Below the pieces are notes generated by a model. That model had not been told where the DNA came from, made no database searches, and worked only from the letters and a program-made list of their open reading frames with translations. 64,000 nucleotides of DNA from the NCBI GenBank assembly GCA_965221075.1, contig OZ244865.1, positions 1,674,001 to 1,738,000 of the forward strand. Direction: 5' to 3'. This DNA is from UBA2970 sp965221075 (GTDB taxonomy: Bacteria; Verrucomicrobiota; Verrucomicrobiia; Limisphaerales; AAA164-E04). Each line of letters starts with the position of its first letter. Position 1 is the stretch's first letter. This document shows positions 44,793 through 53,207 of this stretch, piece by piece. A program made the translations under genes and the position numbers.

Positions 44793-45401
44793 CTACCGGG
44801 CCGGGGAGGCAGCGAGCTCCGCCAGGGCGATGTTCTTGTACTCGGTGGTCATGTCTCTGTTGCCGTGCAGCTGGATTCCGATGGGGCCCTTTTCCCGGGC
44901 GGACTCCGAGTCGTAGCTGAGCACATGGACTCCATTGAGCCAGACCGAGTAGTTCTTGCCGATAGCCACTATGGTCATCTGGTTCCAGTCCTCCAGGCGC
45001 AGCAGATCGCCCACTCCCTCCGCCTCAACCGGGTATCCCTTTCCGGAGATGTAGGGGGAACCGGTCATGTCCCGCTTGAGGGATCCCGACATCCCGATCT
45101 GGATCTGCTCGCTCGAATGGCGCAGGTAGATGCCGGTATCGTCGGTAGGGGCTCCCAGGCGGAAGTCGAATTCCATGACGAAGCTGGTGTACTCCTTGCG
45201 GGTCCAGAGGGTCGACCCCTGCCGCTCCGGATCGCTCTTGAGGCGGAGAATGCCGCTTTTGGCGCTCCACCAGATGTTGTTCTCCGGAACGATCCATCCC
45301 GACAGATCCTTGCCGTTGAAGACGTAGGGAAGCTCGCCGGCCGAAGCAGTAAGGGGGAGCGCCCAGAGCGATGCCAGGGCGGGTAGTACCAAGCGGATCA
45401 T
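44793..45401 (-). CDS. DUF1080 (3-keto-disaccharide hydrolase type) exported protein
   Basis: 202 residues from the ATG at 45401 (MIRLVLPALASLWALPLTAS), giving a signal peptide. The concanavalin-like DUF1080 core reads YVFNGKDLSGWIVPENNIWW, MEFDFRLGAPTDDTGIYLRH and WNQMTIVAIGKNYSVWLNGV, ending GPIGIQLHGNRDMTTEYKNI, with LQLHG being the usual family ending. Some members hydrolyse 3-keto sugars, others only bind. It lies 19 nt downstream of an aldose epimerase gene on the same strand, consistent with extracellular sugar processing. Confidence 0.9.
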   Translation of the reverse strand: MIRLVLPALASLWALPLTASAGELPYVFNGKDLSGWIVPENNIWWSAKSGILRLKSDPERQGSTLWTRKEYTSFVMEFDFRLGAPTDDTGIYLRHSSEQIQIGMSGSLKRDMTGSPYISGKGYPVEAEGVGDLLRLEDWNQMTIVAIGKNYSVWLNGVHVLSYDSESAREKGPIGIQLHGNRDMTTEYKNIALAELAASPAR

Positions 45402-45420
45402 GCCAGTGCTGAGCGATGGG

Positions 45421-46533
45421 TTAGCGTGCGCCGAACCGGAAGACCGTGGTGGTCTGGTAGGTCTTTCCGGGTCGCAGGATGCTTGAGGGGAAGTCGGGCT
45501 GGTTGGGACTGTCGGGATAGTACTGGGTCTCCAGGCAGAAGCCGCTGCGGTGGGTGTAGGGACGCCCGGACTTGCCCTTGAGGCGGCCGTCCAGGAAGTT
45601 GCCGCAGTAGAACTGGATGCCAGGCAGATCGGTGTGCACTTCCAGGGTTCGCCCGCTCTCCGGCTCGTGGACACGGGCTGCCAGCCGGAGCACTCCCGGG
45701 CTGGCCTGCCCGTCGATCACCCAGTTGTGATCGAAGCCCCCGCCGAAGCGGAGCTGCGGGTGGTTGAGCTCGATGTCCCTTCCGATGGGCTTCGGGGTGG
45801 TGAAGTCGAGCGGGGTTCCCGCGACCGGAGCGATCTTGCCGGTTGGGATCAGGTCGCTGTCCACCGGGGTGAACGCCGAAGCGTTGAGCTGCAGTTCGTG
45901 TCCCAATACGTCTCCGTTCCCCTCTCCCCTCAGATTGAAGTAGGTGTGCTGGGTAAGGTTGACCGGGGTGGCCTGGTCGGTCGTGGCCCGGTACTCCACC
46001 CAGAGGGCGTTCTCCTCGTCAAGGCGGTACTCGACGGTGATGTCCAGATTGCCGGGGTAGCCTTCTTCGCCGTCCGACGAGCGGTAGCGCAGCTCCAGCC
46101 CGCTCCAGTCCGGCCCCTTCATGGGCCGCGCCTGCCAGACCACCTTGTCGAAACCGAAGTTGCCTCCATGCAGGTGGTTTGGCCCATTGTTGGTGGCCAG
46201 GGAGTATGTCTTCCCGTCGAGCGTGAAGGTTCCCTTGGCGATGCGGTTGCCGTACCGCCCCACGATGGCCCCGAAGTAGGGCCGATCCACGGCGTTGATG
46301 TATTCCTCCAGGGTGTTGTGCCCCAAAGCGACATCGGCCAGGTTGCCATCCCGATCGGGCACAAGGATGGAGGTGACGATGGCGCCGTAGTTGGTGATCT
46401 TCACGATCGCCCCGTTCCCGTTCTTCAGCTGGTAGAGCTGGATGCTGTCGAAGTCGCTCACGACGGTCTCTGCGTCGGCCGAACCGGCGACGAGAAGGAC
46501 CAGTCCGGTCACAAGGGCAACGAGTCTGTTCAT
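45421..46533 (-). CDS. Exported aldose 1-epimerase (mutarotase)
   Basis: 370 residues from the ATG at 46533, with a signal peptide (RLVALVTGLVLLVAGSADAE). GalM landmarks: GNRIAKGTFTLDGKTYSLAT, NNGPNHLHGGNFGFDKVVW, the catalytic His in LTQHTYFNLRGEGNGDVLGH and the catalytic Glu in SGFCLETQYYPDSPNQPDFP. It interconverts alpha and beta anomers of hexoses such as galactose or glucose, here in the periplasm. It probably forms an operon with the DUF1080 gene. Confidence 0.93.
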   Translation of the reverse strand: MNRLVALVTGLVLLVAGSADAETVVSDFDSIQLYQLKNGNGAIVKITNYGAIVTSILVPDRDGNLADVALGHNTLEEYINAVDRPYFGAIVGRYGNRIAKGTFTLDGKTYSLATNNGPNHLHGGNFGFDKVVWQARPMKGPDWSGLELRYRSSDGEEGYPGNLDITVEYRLDEENALWVEYRATTDQATPVNLTQHTYFNLRGEGNGDVLGHELQLNASAFTPVDSDLIPTGKIAPVAGTPLDFTTPKPIGRDIELNHPQLRFGGGFDHNWVIDGQASPGVLRLAARVHEPESGRTLEVHTDLPGIQFYCGNFLDGRLKGKSGRPYTHRSGFCLETQYYPDSPNQPDFPSSILRPGKTYQTTTVFRFGAR

Positions 46534-46647
46534 TGTGTCGGTTGATGCAAGACTGCTGCAGCGATGGTAGGAATGGCCGGTCAGGATGCAAAGCACCTAT
46601 TTCGGCAGGGGATTGCCAGGGGGATGGCGGGGGGATAGAAAGGAGCC

Positions 46648-47487
46648 ATGAGGATTCTCATTGGCCTGCTTCTCATCGCCGTCGGCTCTGCCAGCCAACT
46701 GTCCCCGGCTGAGCCGATCCGCGCCCTGCTCGTTACCGGAGGATGCTGCCACGAGTACGGGAAGCAGAAGGACATCATCAAGAAGGGTCTGGAATCTCGC
46801 ATCCACATCGTCGTGGATCAGCTGCACAGCGAGGATAGGAGCACGCGCCCCCCTCTCCCCATCCTGGGCAATCCCGACTATGCCCAGGGGTACCATGTAG
46901 TCATACATGACGAATGCGGAGCTGGGATCTCTGACGAAGCGACAGTCCGCAGCGTGCTGCACCCGCATCTGAAGGGGATTCCTGGCGTCAATCTGCATTG
47001 CGCCATGCATTCCTACCGGATAGGCAATCCCCGAATCCCGGCAGTGCCGGGAACTCCCCACTCCCTGTGGTTCGAATACCTGGGACTTCAGTCAAGCGGA
47101 CACGGGCCCAAGCAGCCCATCACCATCGTCCACACCGCTCCTGAACACCCCATCCTCAAGGGGTTCGAGAACTGGCGCACGATCGGTGAGGAGCTCTACA
47201 ACAACATCAAGGTCTTTCCTTCGGCCACTCCCCTGTCAGAGGGGATACAGAAGGTGAAAACCAGAACAGGAGAGGAACGCACCGATCAGGCAGTGGTGAC
47301 ATGGACCAACCTCTACGGTCCCCTCAAGACACGTGTATTCAGCACCACCCTGGGACATTTTTCGGAAACGGTCGCCGATGACCGGTATCTGGATCTGATA
47401 GCCAGGGGCCTGCTCTGGGCGACCGGTCATCTCACTGAAGAAGGAAAACCAGATAAGGGCTATGGTTTTCAGGAAGACAATCCTTGA
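46648..47487 (+). CDS. ThuA-domain protein, exported
   Basis: 279 residues with a short signal peptide (RILIGLLLIAVGSASQLSPA). The ThuA-like (class I glutamine amidotransferase-like) fold shows RALLVTGGCCHEYGKQKDII, GYHVVIHDECGAGISDEATV, NLHCAMHSYRIGNPR, APEHPILKGFENWRTIGEEL and RVFSTTLGHFSETVADDRYL. Such proteins are linked to trehalose and other sugar utilisation, but their reaction is mostly unproven. It is divergent from the epimerase/DUF1080 pair by about 115 bp. GC is lower than in the left part of the window, and it borders the mobile island. Confidence 0.9.
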   Translation: MRILIGLLLIAVGSASQLSPAEPIRALLVTGGCCHEYGKQKDIIKKGLESRIHIVVDQLHSEDRSTRPPLPILGNPDYAQGYHVVIHDECGAGISDEATVRSVLHPHLKGIPGVNLHCAMHSYRIGNPRIPAVPGTPHSLWFEYLGLQSSGHGPKQPITIVHTAPEHPILKGFENWRTIGEELYNNIKVFPSATPLSEGIQKVKTRTGEERTDQAVVTWTNLYGPLKTRVFSTTLGHFSETVADDRYLDLIARGLLWATGHLTEEGKPDKGYGFQEDNP

Positions 47488-47812
47488 TTCGCGATCCCCA
47501 TATCAGCACGCGATTCCAGCACGCGATTCAATTTCATGAAGAGCAGGCTCGCTGTTTACTTGATGCTATAAATGATCCCAAAGCCAAATCACACCTGGTT
47601 TGTATTACCCGAACGCACAGAAACACCTGAATTTGTGAGCCTGCACCCTCGATTGGCTCATTAAGAGGTGCGAGTGATCAACTAGAAAAGAAGTGCGTTC
47701 GCTTGGCAGCCGACCAGGCGAAACGATGCGCTCATCTGATGGTTTCGGGGAGATCCGAGGCCAAAAACGAGGAAAGAACCTCGATCGACAACCTGATCCT
47801 GTGTGGCTGGAT
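47488..47812 (+). other. AT-richer stretch at left edge of mobile island
   Basis: Marked drop in GC relative to the rest of the window and no supported gene. It contains the 13-bp tandem duplication noted separately. Confidence 0.5.
47504..47529 (+). repeat. 13-bp perfect tandem duplication
   Basis: CAGCACGCGATTC occurs twice in direct succession (47504-47516 and 47517-47529), 17 nt after the ThuA stop. Confidence 0.9.
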
Positions 47813-47862
47813 ACACTACTCCTGAAATCAGTGTAATAATCGATTGAAATCGAATGGCCGAG

Positions 47863-49362
47863 CTATGGCGCCGCATGTTGCGACACCAGGATCGTGTCGT
47901 AGATGTGTTGAAATATTGGAAACATTGGAGAGTTCTTGCCGAATGTGCAGACTACCCTTCTCGAACTACGGACGATTCTGCACGTGATATGCATCAGCTG
48001 GTCGATGACTGTCCGGATCCGTCTCCTTGATGGAATTCCGGACGGGTTGTTCTTGTCCGGATTCTTTGGACCCTTTCCGCCATTTGCACGATCCATTCTC
48101 ACCTTCAATGCCTCCTGCTCTTTATGCAATCCGTCGAGCCCGACGTACCGCAAGATGTTGAACACCAAAACTGCCATGGAAAGGATCAGGGTATTGGTGG
48201 CGAACTTTCCTGAAGGAAGACGCTCCATGTTCATGTCGGTTTTCAGCTCGCTGTGAAACTGCTCCGATGTTCCATGATCATTGTATAGCCGGATCACTTC
48301 ATCGGCCGGAATGTCGAGGGTGGTCCACCATCCCTCGACCTCGTCGAGCGGGAGAAGCAGCCGCTGCCCTTTTCGATCAATGGTTCGCCTTGACACTCTG
48401 ACTACCCGGCGGAACTGGTAGTCGATCCCTGCCCATCGCTTGCCAACCACTTCGCTGATGGTAGCCACCATCTTCCCTGGCCTTTCCTCCTTCCACTCGC
48501 CCGTCGTGCCGGCTATTTCCATCCATTTCCCCGCCTTTTCGCTGCGGGGATTCCACTTGACGATGAAATCGATCCTTCCCCCTTCATGCTCTTCGGAATT
48601 CATCTCCTCGGCCAATGCCATGTTCTCCACCGCGTCGTTCCCGCTGTCCATTCTCATGAGGATTGGATGGCTGGTCATGGTCCGGGCCTGCTGCAGACAT
48701 TCCCTCAACCGCTCGGGCGTTCCCTTCTGGCAGTGCTGGCTTCCTGGACGCAGTTCTCCATCCAGGCAGAATCCTTCCTGTCCAATATAGGTCATCAATG
48801 GAGCGTACCCATAGCACTGCTTGTAGGTCATTTCGACTCCATCCTTGGACGAGTTGCTGTTGTCCAGAACGGTCACATCCACATCGACCGGGACATGCCC
48901 CGTGCTCAATGTGCGGAAATCGTGGCGGATGTTCTTCAGGTAGGAGAAGTTCTCCTCCTTGACAATGCGGTCGAGGACATCGGAACGCTTGTCCAGGCGC
49001 TGTCTCAGGGTCGCTTCCGATGGCATGCGCTTGATGCCTAGAGACCGTGCCGTCAATTCCTTGTTGTCGAAGCGGTCGACTCCGTTGAATCCACTGTTTC
49101 CCAAGCACATGGATCCCATCATCGAGAGAACCGAGCTTGATGTTCCAACTCCCCTCTCGTCCTTGAACTGGTCGTCGATGCGTTGGATCAGATCCGTTTT
49201 GACATGGATCATTCTTCCGAGAATCAGAAGACCTGCCTGCGAGGTCAAGTCGTTGTCGCCCTGCTTGATATGTATGGTTGGAAACATGGCCTGATCCGAA
49301 TCGATCGCTCTAAACCTCCTGCCTGCGATATAAGACATCGGAGCGGATAAAAAGTTTCCCAA
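47863..49362 (-). CDS. IS1380-family transposase
   Basis: 499 residues, full length. The DDE-type core includes SGFNGVDRFDNKELTARSLG, VPVDVDVTVLDNSNSSKDGV (first Asp), PILMRMDSGNDAVENMALAE (second Asp) and YNDHGTSEQFHSELKTDMNM (Glu), the family's characteristic order, followed by NTLILSMAVLVFNILRYVGL. The gene appears intact and could be active. Its GC is clearly lower than that of chromosomal neighbours. Confidence 0.92.
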   Translation of the reverse strand: MGNFLSAPMSYIAGRRFRAIDSDQAMFPTIHIKQGDNDLTSQAGLLILGRMIHVKTDLIQRIDDQFKDERGVGTSSSVLSMMGSMCLGNSGFNGVDRFDNKELTARSLGIKRMPSEATLRQRLDKRSDVLDRIVKEENFSYLKNIRHDFRTLSTGHVPVDVDVTVLDNSNSSKDGVEMTYKQCYGYAPLMTYIGQEGFCLDGELRPGSQHCQKGTPERLRECLQQARTMTSHPILMRMDSGNDAVENMALAEEMNSEEHEGGRIDFIVKWNPRSEKAGKWMEIAGTTGEWKEERPGKMVATISEVVGKRWAGIDYQFRRVVRVSRRTIDRKGQRLLLPLDEVEGWWTTLDIPADEVIRLYNDHGTSEQFHSELKTDMNMERLPSGKFATNTLILSMAVLVFNILRYVGLDGLHKEQEALKVRMDRANGGKGPKNPDKNNPSGIPSRRRIRTVIDQLMHITCRIVRSSRRVVCTFGKNSPMFPIFQHIYDTILVSQHAAP

Positions 49363-49388
49363 AAAGCCTCAAAAGCTCTCGTTTTTCT

Positions 49389-49407
49389 CTTCACCCTCTG
49401 GGTGAAG
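49389..49407. promoter_or_regulatory. Perfect 8-bp hairpin upstream of IS1380 transposase
   Basis: CTTCACCC-TCT-GGGTGAAG lies 27 nt upstream of the transposase start, inside the IS. It may limit read-through transcription into the transposase or be a transposase-binding site. Confidence 0.4.
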
Positions 49408-49555
49408 TCAATAACAATGGTTCTGAAAGCTGGTTCCGGCCGAACGCTGGAGCTGAGCCCTTGGGGCAACCAGTCGATCTGTCCTTGATTTCACTAGTGT
49501 CACGGGCAGCGATTGGTCACAATTCGGCATTGAGCAGTGGCAGAGATAAGCTCAT

Positions 49556-50353
49556 TTAGCGTGATTTAGGCGAGACTGAACTCACGGAATCAGGTCTGTG
49601 CGTAGCCGAGTAGCGTAGAGTGCAGAGAGGGTTCATCGCGTCGAGGGCTTCCTTGCCTCGACCTGCCAGGCCACCATCTACGCTCTGAGGCTCGTCCACG
49701 ATCAGGATCGGGCGTGTGGCCCGAATAAGGTGGATTGGGCGTTCGCCGACTGTCTTTTCGCTGTCCTTGTAGAGGTTGTTGACATCCTTCTTGTTGATAG
49801 AGCCGACCGTGACCGCCATGATCTGGATGTGCGGGCTGGCGGCAAAATTGCGGACTTGGCCAAGCTTCGTGGAATCGTAGAGGAAATAATCGAAGGGTAC
49901 ACCTGAATTGAGCGATCGAAAGTGGTCGTCGGTCATTCGAAGTGACTTGTAAACACCTTCCTTGATCGCTACCGAAGGTACGACGATGACAAACTTGGTG
50001 AAACCGTAGCGCTTGTTCAGCTCGAAGAACGTACGCAGATAGACATAGGTCTTGCCGGTGCCGGTCTCCATTTCGACGGTAAAGTCGCCGGAGCCCAGTG
50101 AGGTGGAAGGCTCCAAACCGTTGCGGAATTGAATATTGTTCAGATTTGTCAGAATCTCGTCGTCGAGCAGCGTCACCCGATTGCCGATGCCCAGATCGCT
50201 CTCGGCGAAGGCGAGCCTCCGTTGTCGATCCGGCGAGTCCTGAATCACCATGAAATCGGTGCGGCACACCTCCTGGCCCCGGAACAGGTCGCAGACCGCA
50301 TCCACGGCCTGGAGCTGAAAGTCGAGATCGGGCTCGAAACGGAACTTCATCAT
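49556..50353 (-). pseudogene. Type III restriction endonuclease (Res), N-terminal remnant
   Basis: About 265 residues of a protein normally near 900 or more. It starts at the paired ATGs (MMKFRFEPDLDFQLQAVDAV, 50353), the usual Res N-terminus, although the frame continues slightly upstream to a TTG. Helicase motif I is FTVEMETGTGKTYVYLRTFF, motif II RPILIVDEPQSVDGG and motif III CTLRYSATH; after this the sequence diverges into about 15 unrelated residues and stops. The remaining helicase motifs and the nuclease domain are gone, so it cannot cut DNA. The deletion side faces the IS1380 element. Confidence 0.88.
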
Positions 50354-50396
50354 ACCAATAGGGCTCTCGGCTTCGGCTGCGTCGCCATATCGGAAG

Positions 50397-50609
50397 TCAC
50401 GCAAACATCAGCCGCTCGCCCTTCGGCTCCGGAATCGGTCGTCCCAACTCTTGCGCCCGGTCGATCCAGAATTGCATCGCGTCCTTGATGTTCCGCAACG
50501 CGGTTTCCTGATCGTCGCCATGCGCCATGCAGCCGGGCAATTCGGGTGCCTCGGCGATGAACACCCGGTCCTCGTTGCTCCAGTAGAGGATGATCTCGTA
50601 CTTGTGCAT
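50397..50609 (-). CDS. hicB: HicB-family antitoxin
   Basis: 70 residues: MHKYEIILYWSNEDRVFIAE, APELPGCMAHGDDQETALRN, IKDAMQFWIDRAQELGRPIP. This is the HicB partial RNase H-like fold with the 'E-PGC-a-G-t-eEAl-n' signature. There is no C-terminal DNA-binding domain, as in short HicB forms. It neutralises HicA by binding. Its ATG overlaps the hicA stop in TAATG, so the pair is translationally coupled. Confidence 0.92.
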   Translation of the reverse strand: MHKYEIILYWSNEDRVFIAEAPELPGCMAHGDDQETALRNIKDAMQFWIDRAQELGRPIPEPKGERLMFA

Positions 50610-50863
50610 TAGTCGCTTTCTCCCAGTCGGTATTTGAGAATGAGCTGTCGGACCTGCCTCACCTGGTAGGGTTTGACCTTTCCGCCGACGCTCTGCAAGT
50701 TGACGATTTCCACGATGCCGGTCTTGTCGAACAGGTGATGGCTGCCTCGTATGCGCTCGTCGAACCCCAGATGGCCCATCAGCGCCCGCAGGTCGGAGAA
50801 GCAGATGTTGGCGTCCGAGCGTCCCCGGAGAATGGTCTGCAACAGCTTCTGATGCCGGTTCAT
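50609..50863 (-). CDS. hicA: HicA-family mRNA interferase toxin
   Basis: 84 residues from the ATG at 50863; GTG 50893, overlapping the mod stop as GTGA, is an alternative. The dsRBD-like fold shows FSDLRALMGHLGFDERIRGS followed by HHLF, with the catalytic His in GSHH, then IVNLQSVGGKVKPYQVRQVR and QLILKYRLGE. HicA degrades mRNA when not bound by HicB. The toxin precedes the antitoxin, as usual for hicAB. No sign of disruption. Confidence 0.92.
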   Translation of the reverse strand: MNRHQKLLQTILRGRSDANICFSDLRALMGHLGFDERIRGSHHLFDKTGIVEIVNLQSVGGKVKPYQVRQVRQLILKYRLGESD

Positions 50864-50889
50864 GGCCTGTCGCCTCTTGCCCGATGGCG

Positions 50890-51525
50890 TCACAGGCTTC
50901 GCACGTTGCCAAGACCCCGCTGCTTGAGGGTCTCGGCGAGGTTGGTCTTCGCAACATCGTCGGCGAAGGCGCTGTCCCGGAAAATGACCGTGGTCTCGCC
51001 GTCCGGAGCCAGGGCATCATGCCAGTCGGAGATGCCCGCCGCCAGCGGCTCTGCGTCGTCACGAGCCACCGCCTCGGCGAGGCAGGTGATCAACGTGCCG
51101 GCCCCGACCGAGTGTACGCGCTTGCCTGCGATGATCTTCGTCTCGATCGGCACGCAGATGTCGAGACCGAGCTTAAGCAGTAGCTCATAGAGAATATCAT
51201 GTTCGGCTCGGCTCGGCTTGATCTGGTCGAGACTGGAGAGCAGTGCCCGTTCCAGATTATCTGGCTGTGGATCCCAAGCTCTGACATTGGATGTGTCCAG
51301 CATAAACACACGAAACCCTACGTCGCCGCTGAACGACAACGAATGGCTCTGCCGAATACTGGACGATGTGCGCCGCAAATATTCTTTTGCCAGCTCTGAT
51401 ATATTAGATGGTTTTCTGATTTTATTGAGGAATTCAGCTGCGACCCGCTGTACTCGGTTTTTTAGGTCTAAAGGCTCGGGTAGCTGAACTAGAATATATC
51501 TACGAGCTAATCCATCGTCTAAAGC
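50890..51525 (-). pseudogene. Type III DNA methyltransferase (Mod), C-terminal remnant
   Basis: About 210 residues of the C-terminal end of a type III Mod: LARRYILVQLPEPLDLKNRV, SISELAKEYL-like KPSNISELAKEYLRRTSSSI, VGFRVFMLDTSNVRAWDPQP, DNLERALLSSLDQIKPSRAE, LYELLLKLGLDICVPIETKI, VHSVGAGTLITCL and a final FRDSAFADDVAKTNLAETLK. The N-terminal part with the catalytic DPPY motif, target recognition domain and SAM-binding FxGxG is missing. The break coincides with the left inverted repeat of the ISL3 element at 51526. The gene would have preceded hicA, hicB and res. Confidence 0.88.
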
Positions 51526-51664
51526 GCCTCTACTGAAAATCGTGTGGGGTTGTGCTGTCCAGACAGCCGGGGCTGGCACTAGCCATGGCAACTCAGCTCC
51601 ATAGTCACAGACAGCCTGCGCCATGTGTTTGGTTCCATTTTCTACCCTAAGTGGTCCCGGGGGT

Positions 51665-51685
51665 GCAGGGGGCAGCGCCCCCTGC
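51665..51685. other. Perfect 9-bp hairpin in ISL3 leader
   Basis: GCAGGGGGC-AGC-GCCCCCTGC inside the roughly 400-bp non-coding leader of the ISL3 element (51550-51957). The rest of that leader has no supported gene. It may shield the transposase from outside transcription. Confidence 0.45.
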
Positions 51686-51957
51686 GGCAGAGGGGAGCCA
51701 GTGGCCTCGGCCACGGCGGATCGCTGCAGAGCGCCTGTCCCCTGGACAGCACAGTCATGCGGAGGATCGCTCCATCGACCGGGTCGTCCAGCGTTTCGAT
51801 GCCGTCGAGGTTCCGGACAGCCGGCCAGAGCTTCGCTGACGAGTGTTCGACCGGCATAGCGGGACCTTGACGCCCCAGTGTCGGCGAACACACTTAGGTC
51901 GGCCCGAATGGAGCAGAAAGCCTTCTTCGGCATGGTAAACCATAGCAGGAACGCCCT

Positions 51958-53184
51958 ATGAACAACGAACTGTTCACCGTCGCCCTCGGCTTGTCCGAAC
52001 CCTGGGTTGTCACAGCTCTGGAGTTCGACGAGTCCGAGCGCAAGCTGATCTTGCGTGTCGACTTCCGTCGGGGTGCGCGCTTTGCGCATGGCGATGCCGA
52101 GGGCGTCCATCCGGTGCATGACACGCTGATCAAGAGCTTCCGCCACCTGAGCTTCTTCCAGCACGAGTGCGAACTGGTGGCCCGCGTCCCGCGTGTGCGC
52201 CTGCCGGATGGACGAGTGGCGCTGGTGGAGCCGCCCTGGGCGGGCCGCCGCTCCGGCTTCACGCTCCTATGCGAGGCGCTCATCGTCACCCTGTGCCAGC
52301 AGATGCCCTTTGCCGCGGCAGCGCGGCTGGCGAGGCTCTCGCCGCACCGGGCCCAGTCGATCTGTGCTTGCTACGTCGACATGGCCGTCGCACAGACCGA
52401 CCTCTCCGAAACCAGCGCCGTCGCCATCGACGAAACCTCCCGGGCGCGTGGCCACGACTACGTCACCGTCGCCGCAGACGCCAACGCACGCCGTGTCGTC
52501 TTCGTCGGCGAGGGGCGCAGCGCCAGGACCGTCGGAGAGTTCGCCGACGCGCTGGAGGCGCACGGCGGCGATCCCAAGGCGGTCGAATCGGTCTCCATCG
52601 ACATGTCGCCCGCATTCATCAGCGGCGTCGCCGAGCATCTGCCCAATGCAGAGATCACCTTCGACAAGTTCCACGTAGTCGCCCACGCCTCCAAGGCGCT
52701 CGACGCAACCCGGCGCATCGAGCAGCGGAGCGACCCGGATCTCAAGGGCCTGCGATGGACCCTGCTCAAGAATCCTGGCAGCCTTGGGCCCGTTCAGCGT
52801 GCCGACCTCGATGCGCTCCTGGCCAACGTCGTCGGCAAGCGCACAGCCCGTGCCTGGATGTACCGGGAGCAGCTGCGGGAGATCCTCAACCGCAAGCAGA
52901 TCCACGTAGTCAAGGCCATGCTCCACCAGTGGTGCACCAACGTGAACCGCTCCAAGGTCGAGCCCATGAAGGCCGTCGCCAGGATGATCCGAAAGCACAT
53001 CCATGGGATCGCTGCCTGGGCCAGAACACGCCGCACCAACGGATTCATCGAGGCACTCAACGGGCTGTTCCAGTCCGCCAAGCGCCGCGCCAGAGGCTAC
53101 CGCTGCTTCAAGACCATCCGCACCGTCTTCTTCCTCATCGCCGGGAAGCTCGACTTCGCCAAGCTCAACCCCCATGTCGCTTAA
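51958..53184 (+). CDS. ISL3-family transposase
   Basis: 408 residues. VHPVHDTLIKSFRHLSFFQH followed by VARVPRVRLPDGR is the typical ISL3 N-terminus, although the usual zinc-finger cysteines are absent. The DDE core shows AVAIDETSRARGHDYVTVAA (Asp), VESVSIDMSPAFISGVAEHL (Asp) and RRTNGFIEALNGLFQSAKRR (Glu). FDKFHVVAHASKALDATRR is also diagnostic. The gene is complete and ends 23 nt inside the right inverted repeat edge, so the element may be active. Confidence 0.92.
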   Translation: MNNELFTVALGLSEPWVVTALEFDESERKLILRVDFRRGARFAHGDAEGVHPVHDTLIKSFRHLSFFQHECELVARVPRVRLPDGRVALVEPPWAGRRSGFTLLCEALIVTLCQQMPFAAAARLARLSPHRAQSICACYVDMAVAQTDLSETSAVAIDETSRARGHDYVTVAADANARRVVFVGEGRSARTVGEFADALEAHGGDPKAVESVSIDMSPAFISGVAEHLPNAEITFDKFHVVAHASKALDATRRIEQRSDPDLKGLRWTLLKNPGSLGPVQRADLDALLANVVGKRTARAWMYREQLREILNRKQIHVVKAMLHQWCTNVNRSKVEPMKAVARMIRKHIHGIAAWARTRRTNGFIEALNGLFQSAKRRARGYRCFKTIRTVFFLIAGKLDFAKLNPHVA

Positions 53185-53207
53185 CCCACACGTTTTTCGG
53201 TAGAGCC

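Larger units (their letters stand above)
47813..49500 (-). mobile_element. IS1380-family insertion sequence
   Basis: About 1.69 kb. Imperfect terminal inverted repeats can be read as ACACTA (47813), TGAAATCA (47823-47830) and ATCGATTG (47839-47846) on the left, matched on the opposite strand by CAGTCGAT (49471-49478), TGATTTCA (49486-49493) and TAGTGT (49495-49500) on the right, with small gaps. The exact tips and any target duplication are not clear. It carries one transposase gene on the minus strand. Its right end lies 55 nt from the stop of the res remnant. Confidence 0.65.
51526..53207 (+). mobile_element. ISL3-family insertion sequence
   Basis: 1,682 bp bounded by matching terminal repeats. 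The left end (51526-51547) reads GCCTCTACTGAAAATCGTG and the right end, on the opposite strand from 53207, reads GGCTCTACCGAAAAACGTG, with 3 mismatches over 19 positions, both followed by TGG. The transposase reads rightwards. The 8 bp outside the ends differ (TCTAAAGC left, TTATTAGT right), so no target duplication is present. Confidence 0.85.

Noticed and set aside
50890..52164. A 424-residue continuous protein joining the mod remnant with upstream sequence.
   Set aside because: Beyond 51525 the frame is inside the ISL3 element and loses all Mod similarity; the join is a fortuitous open frame.
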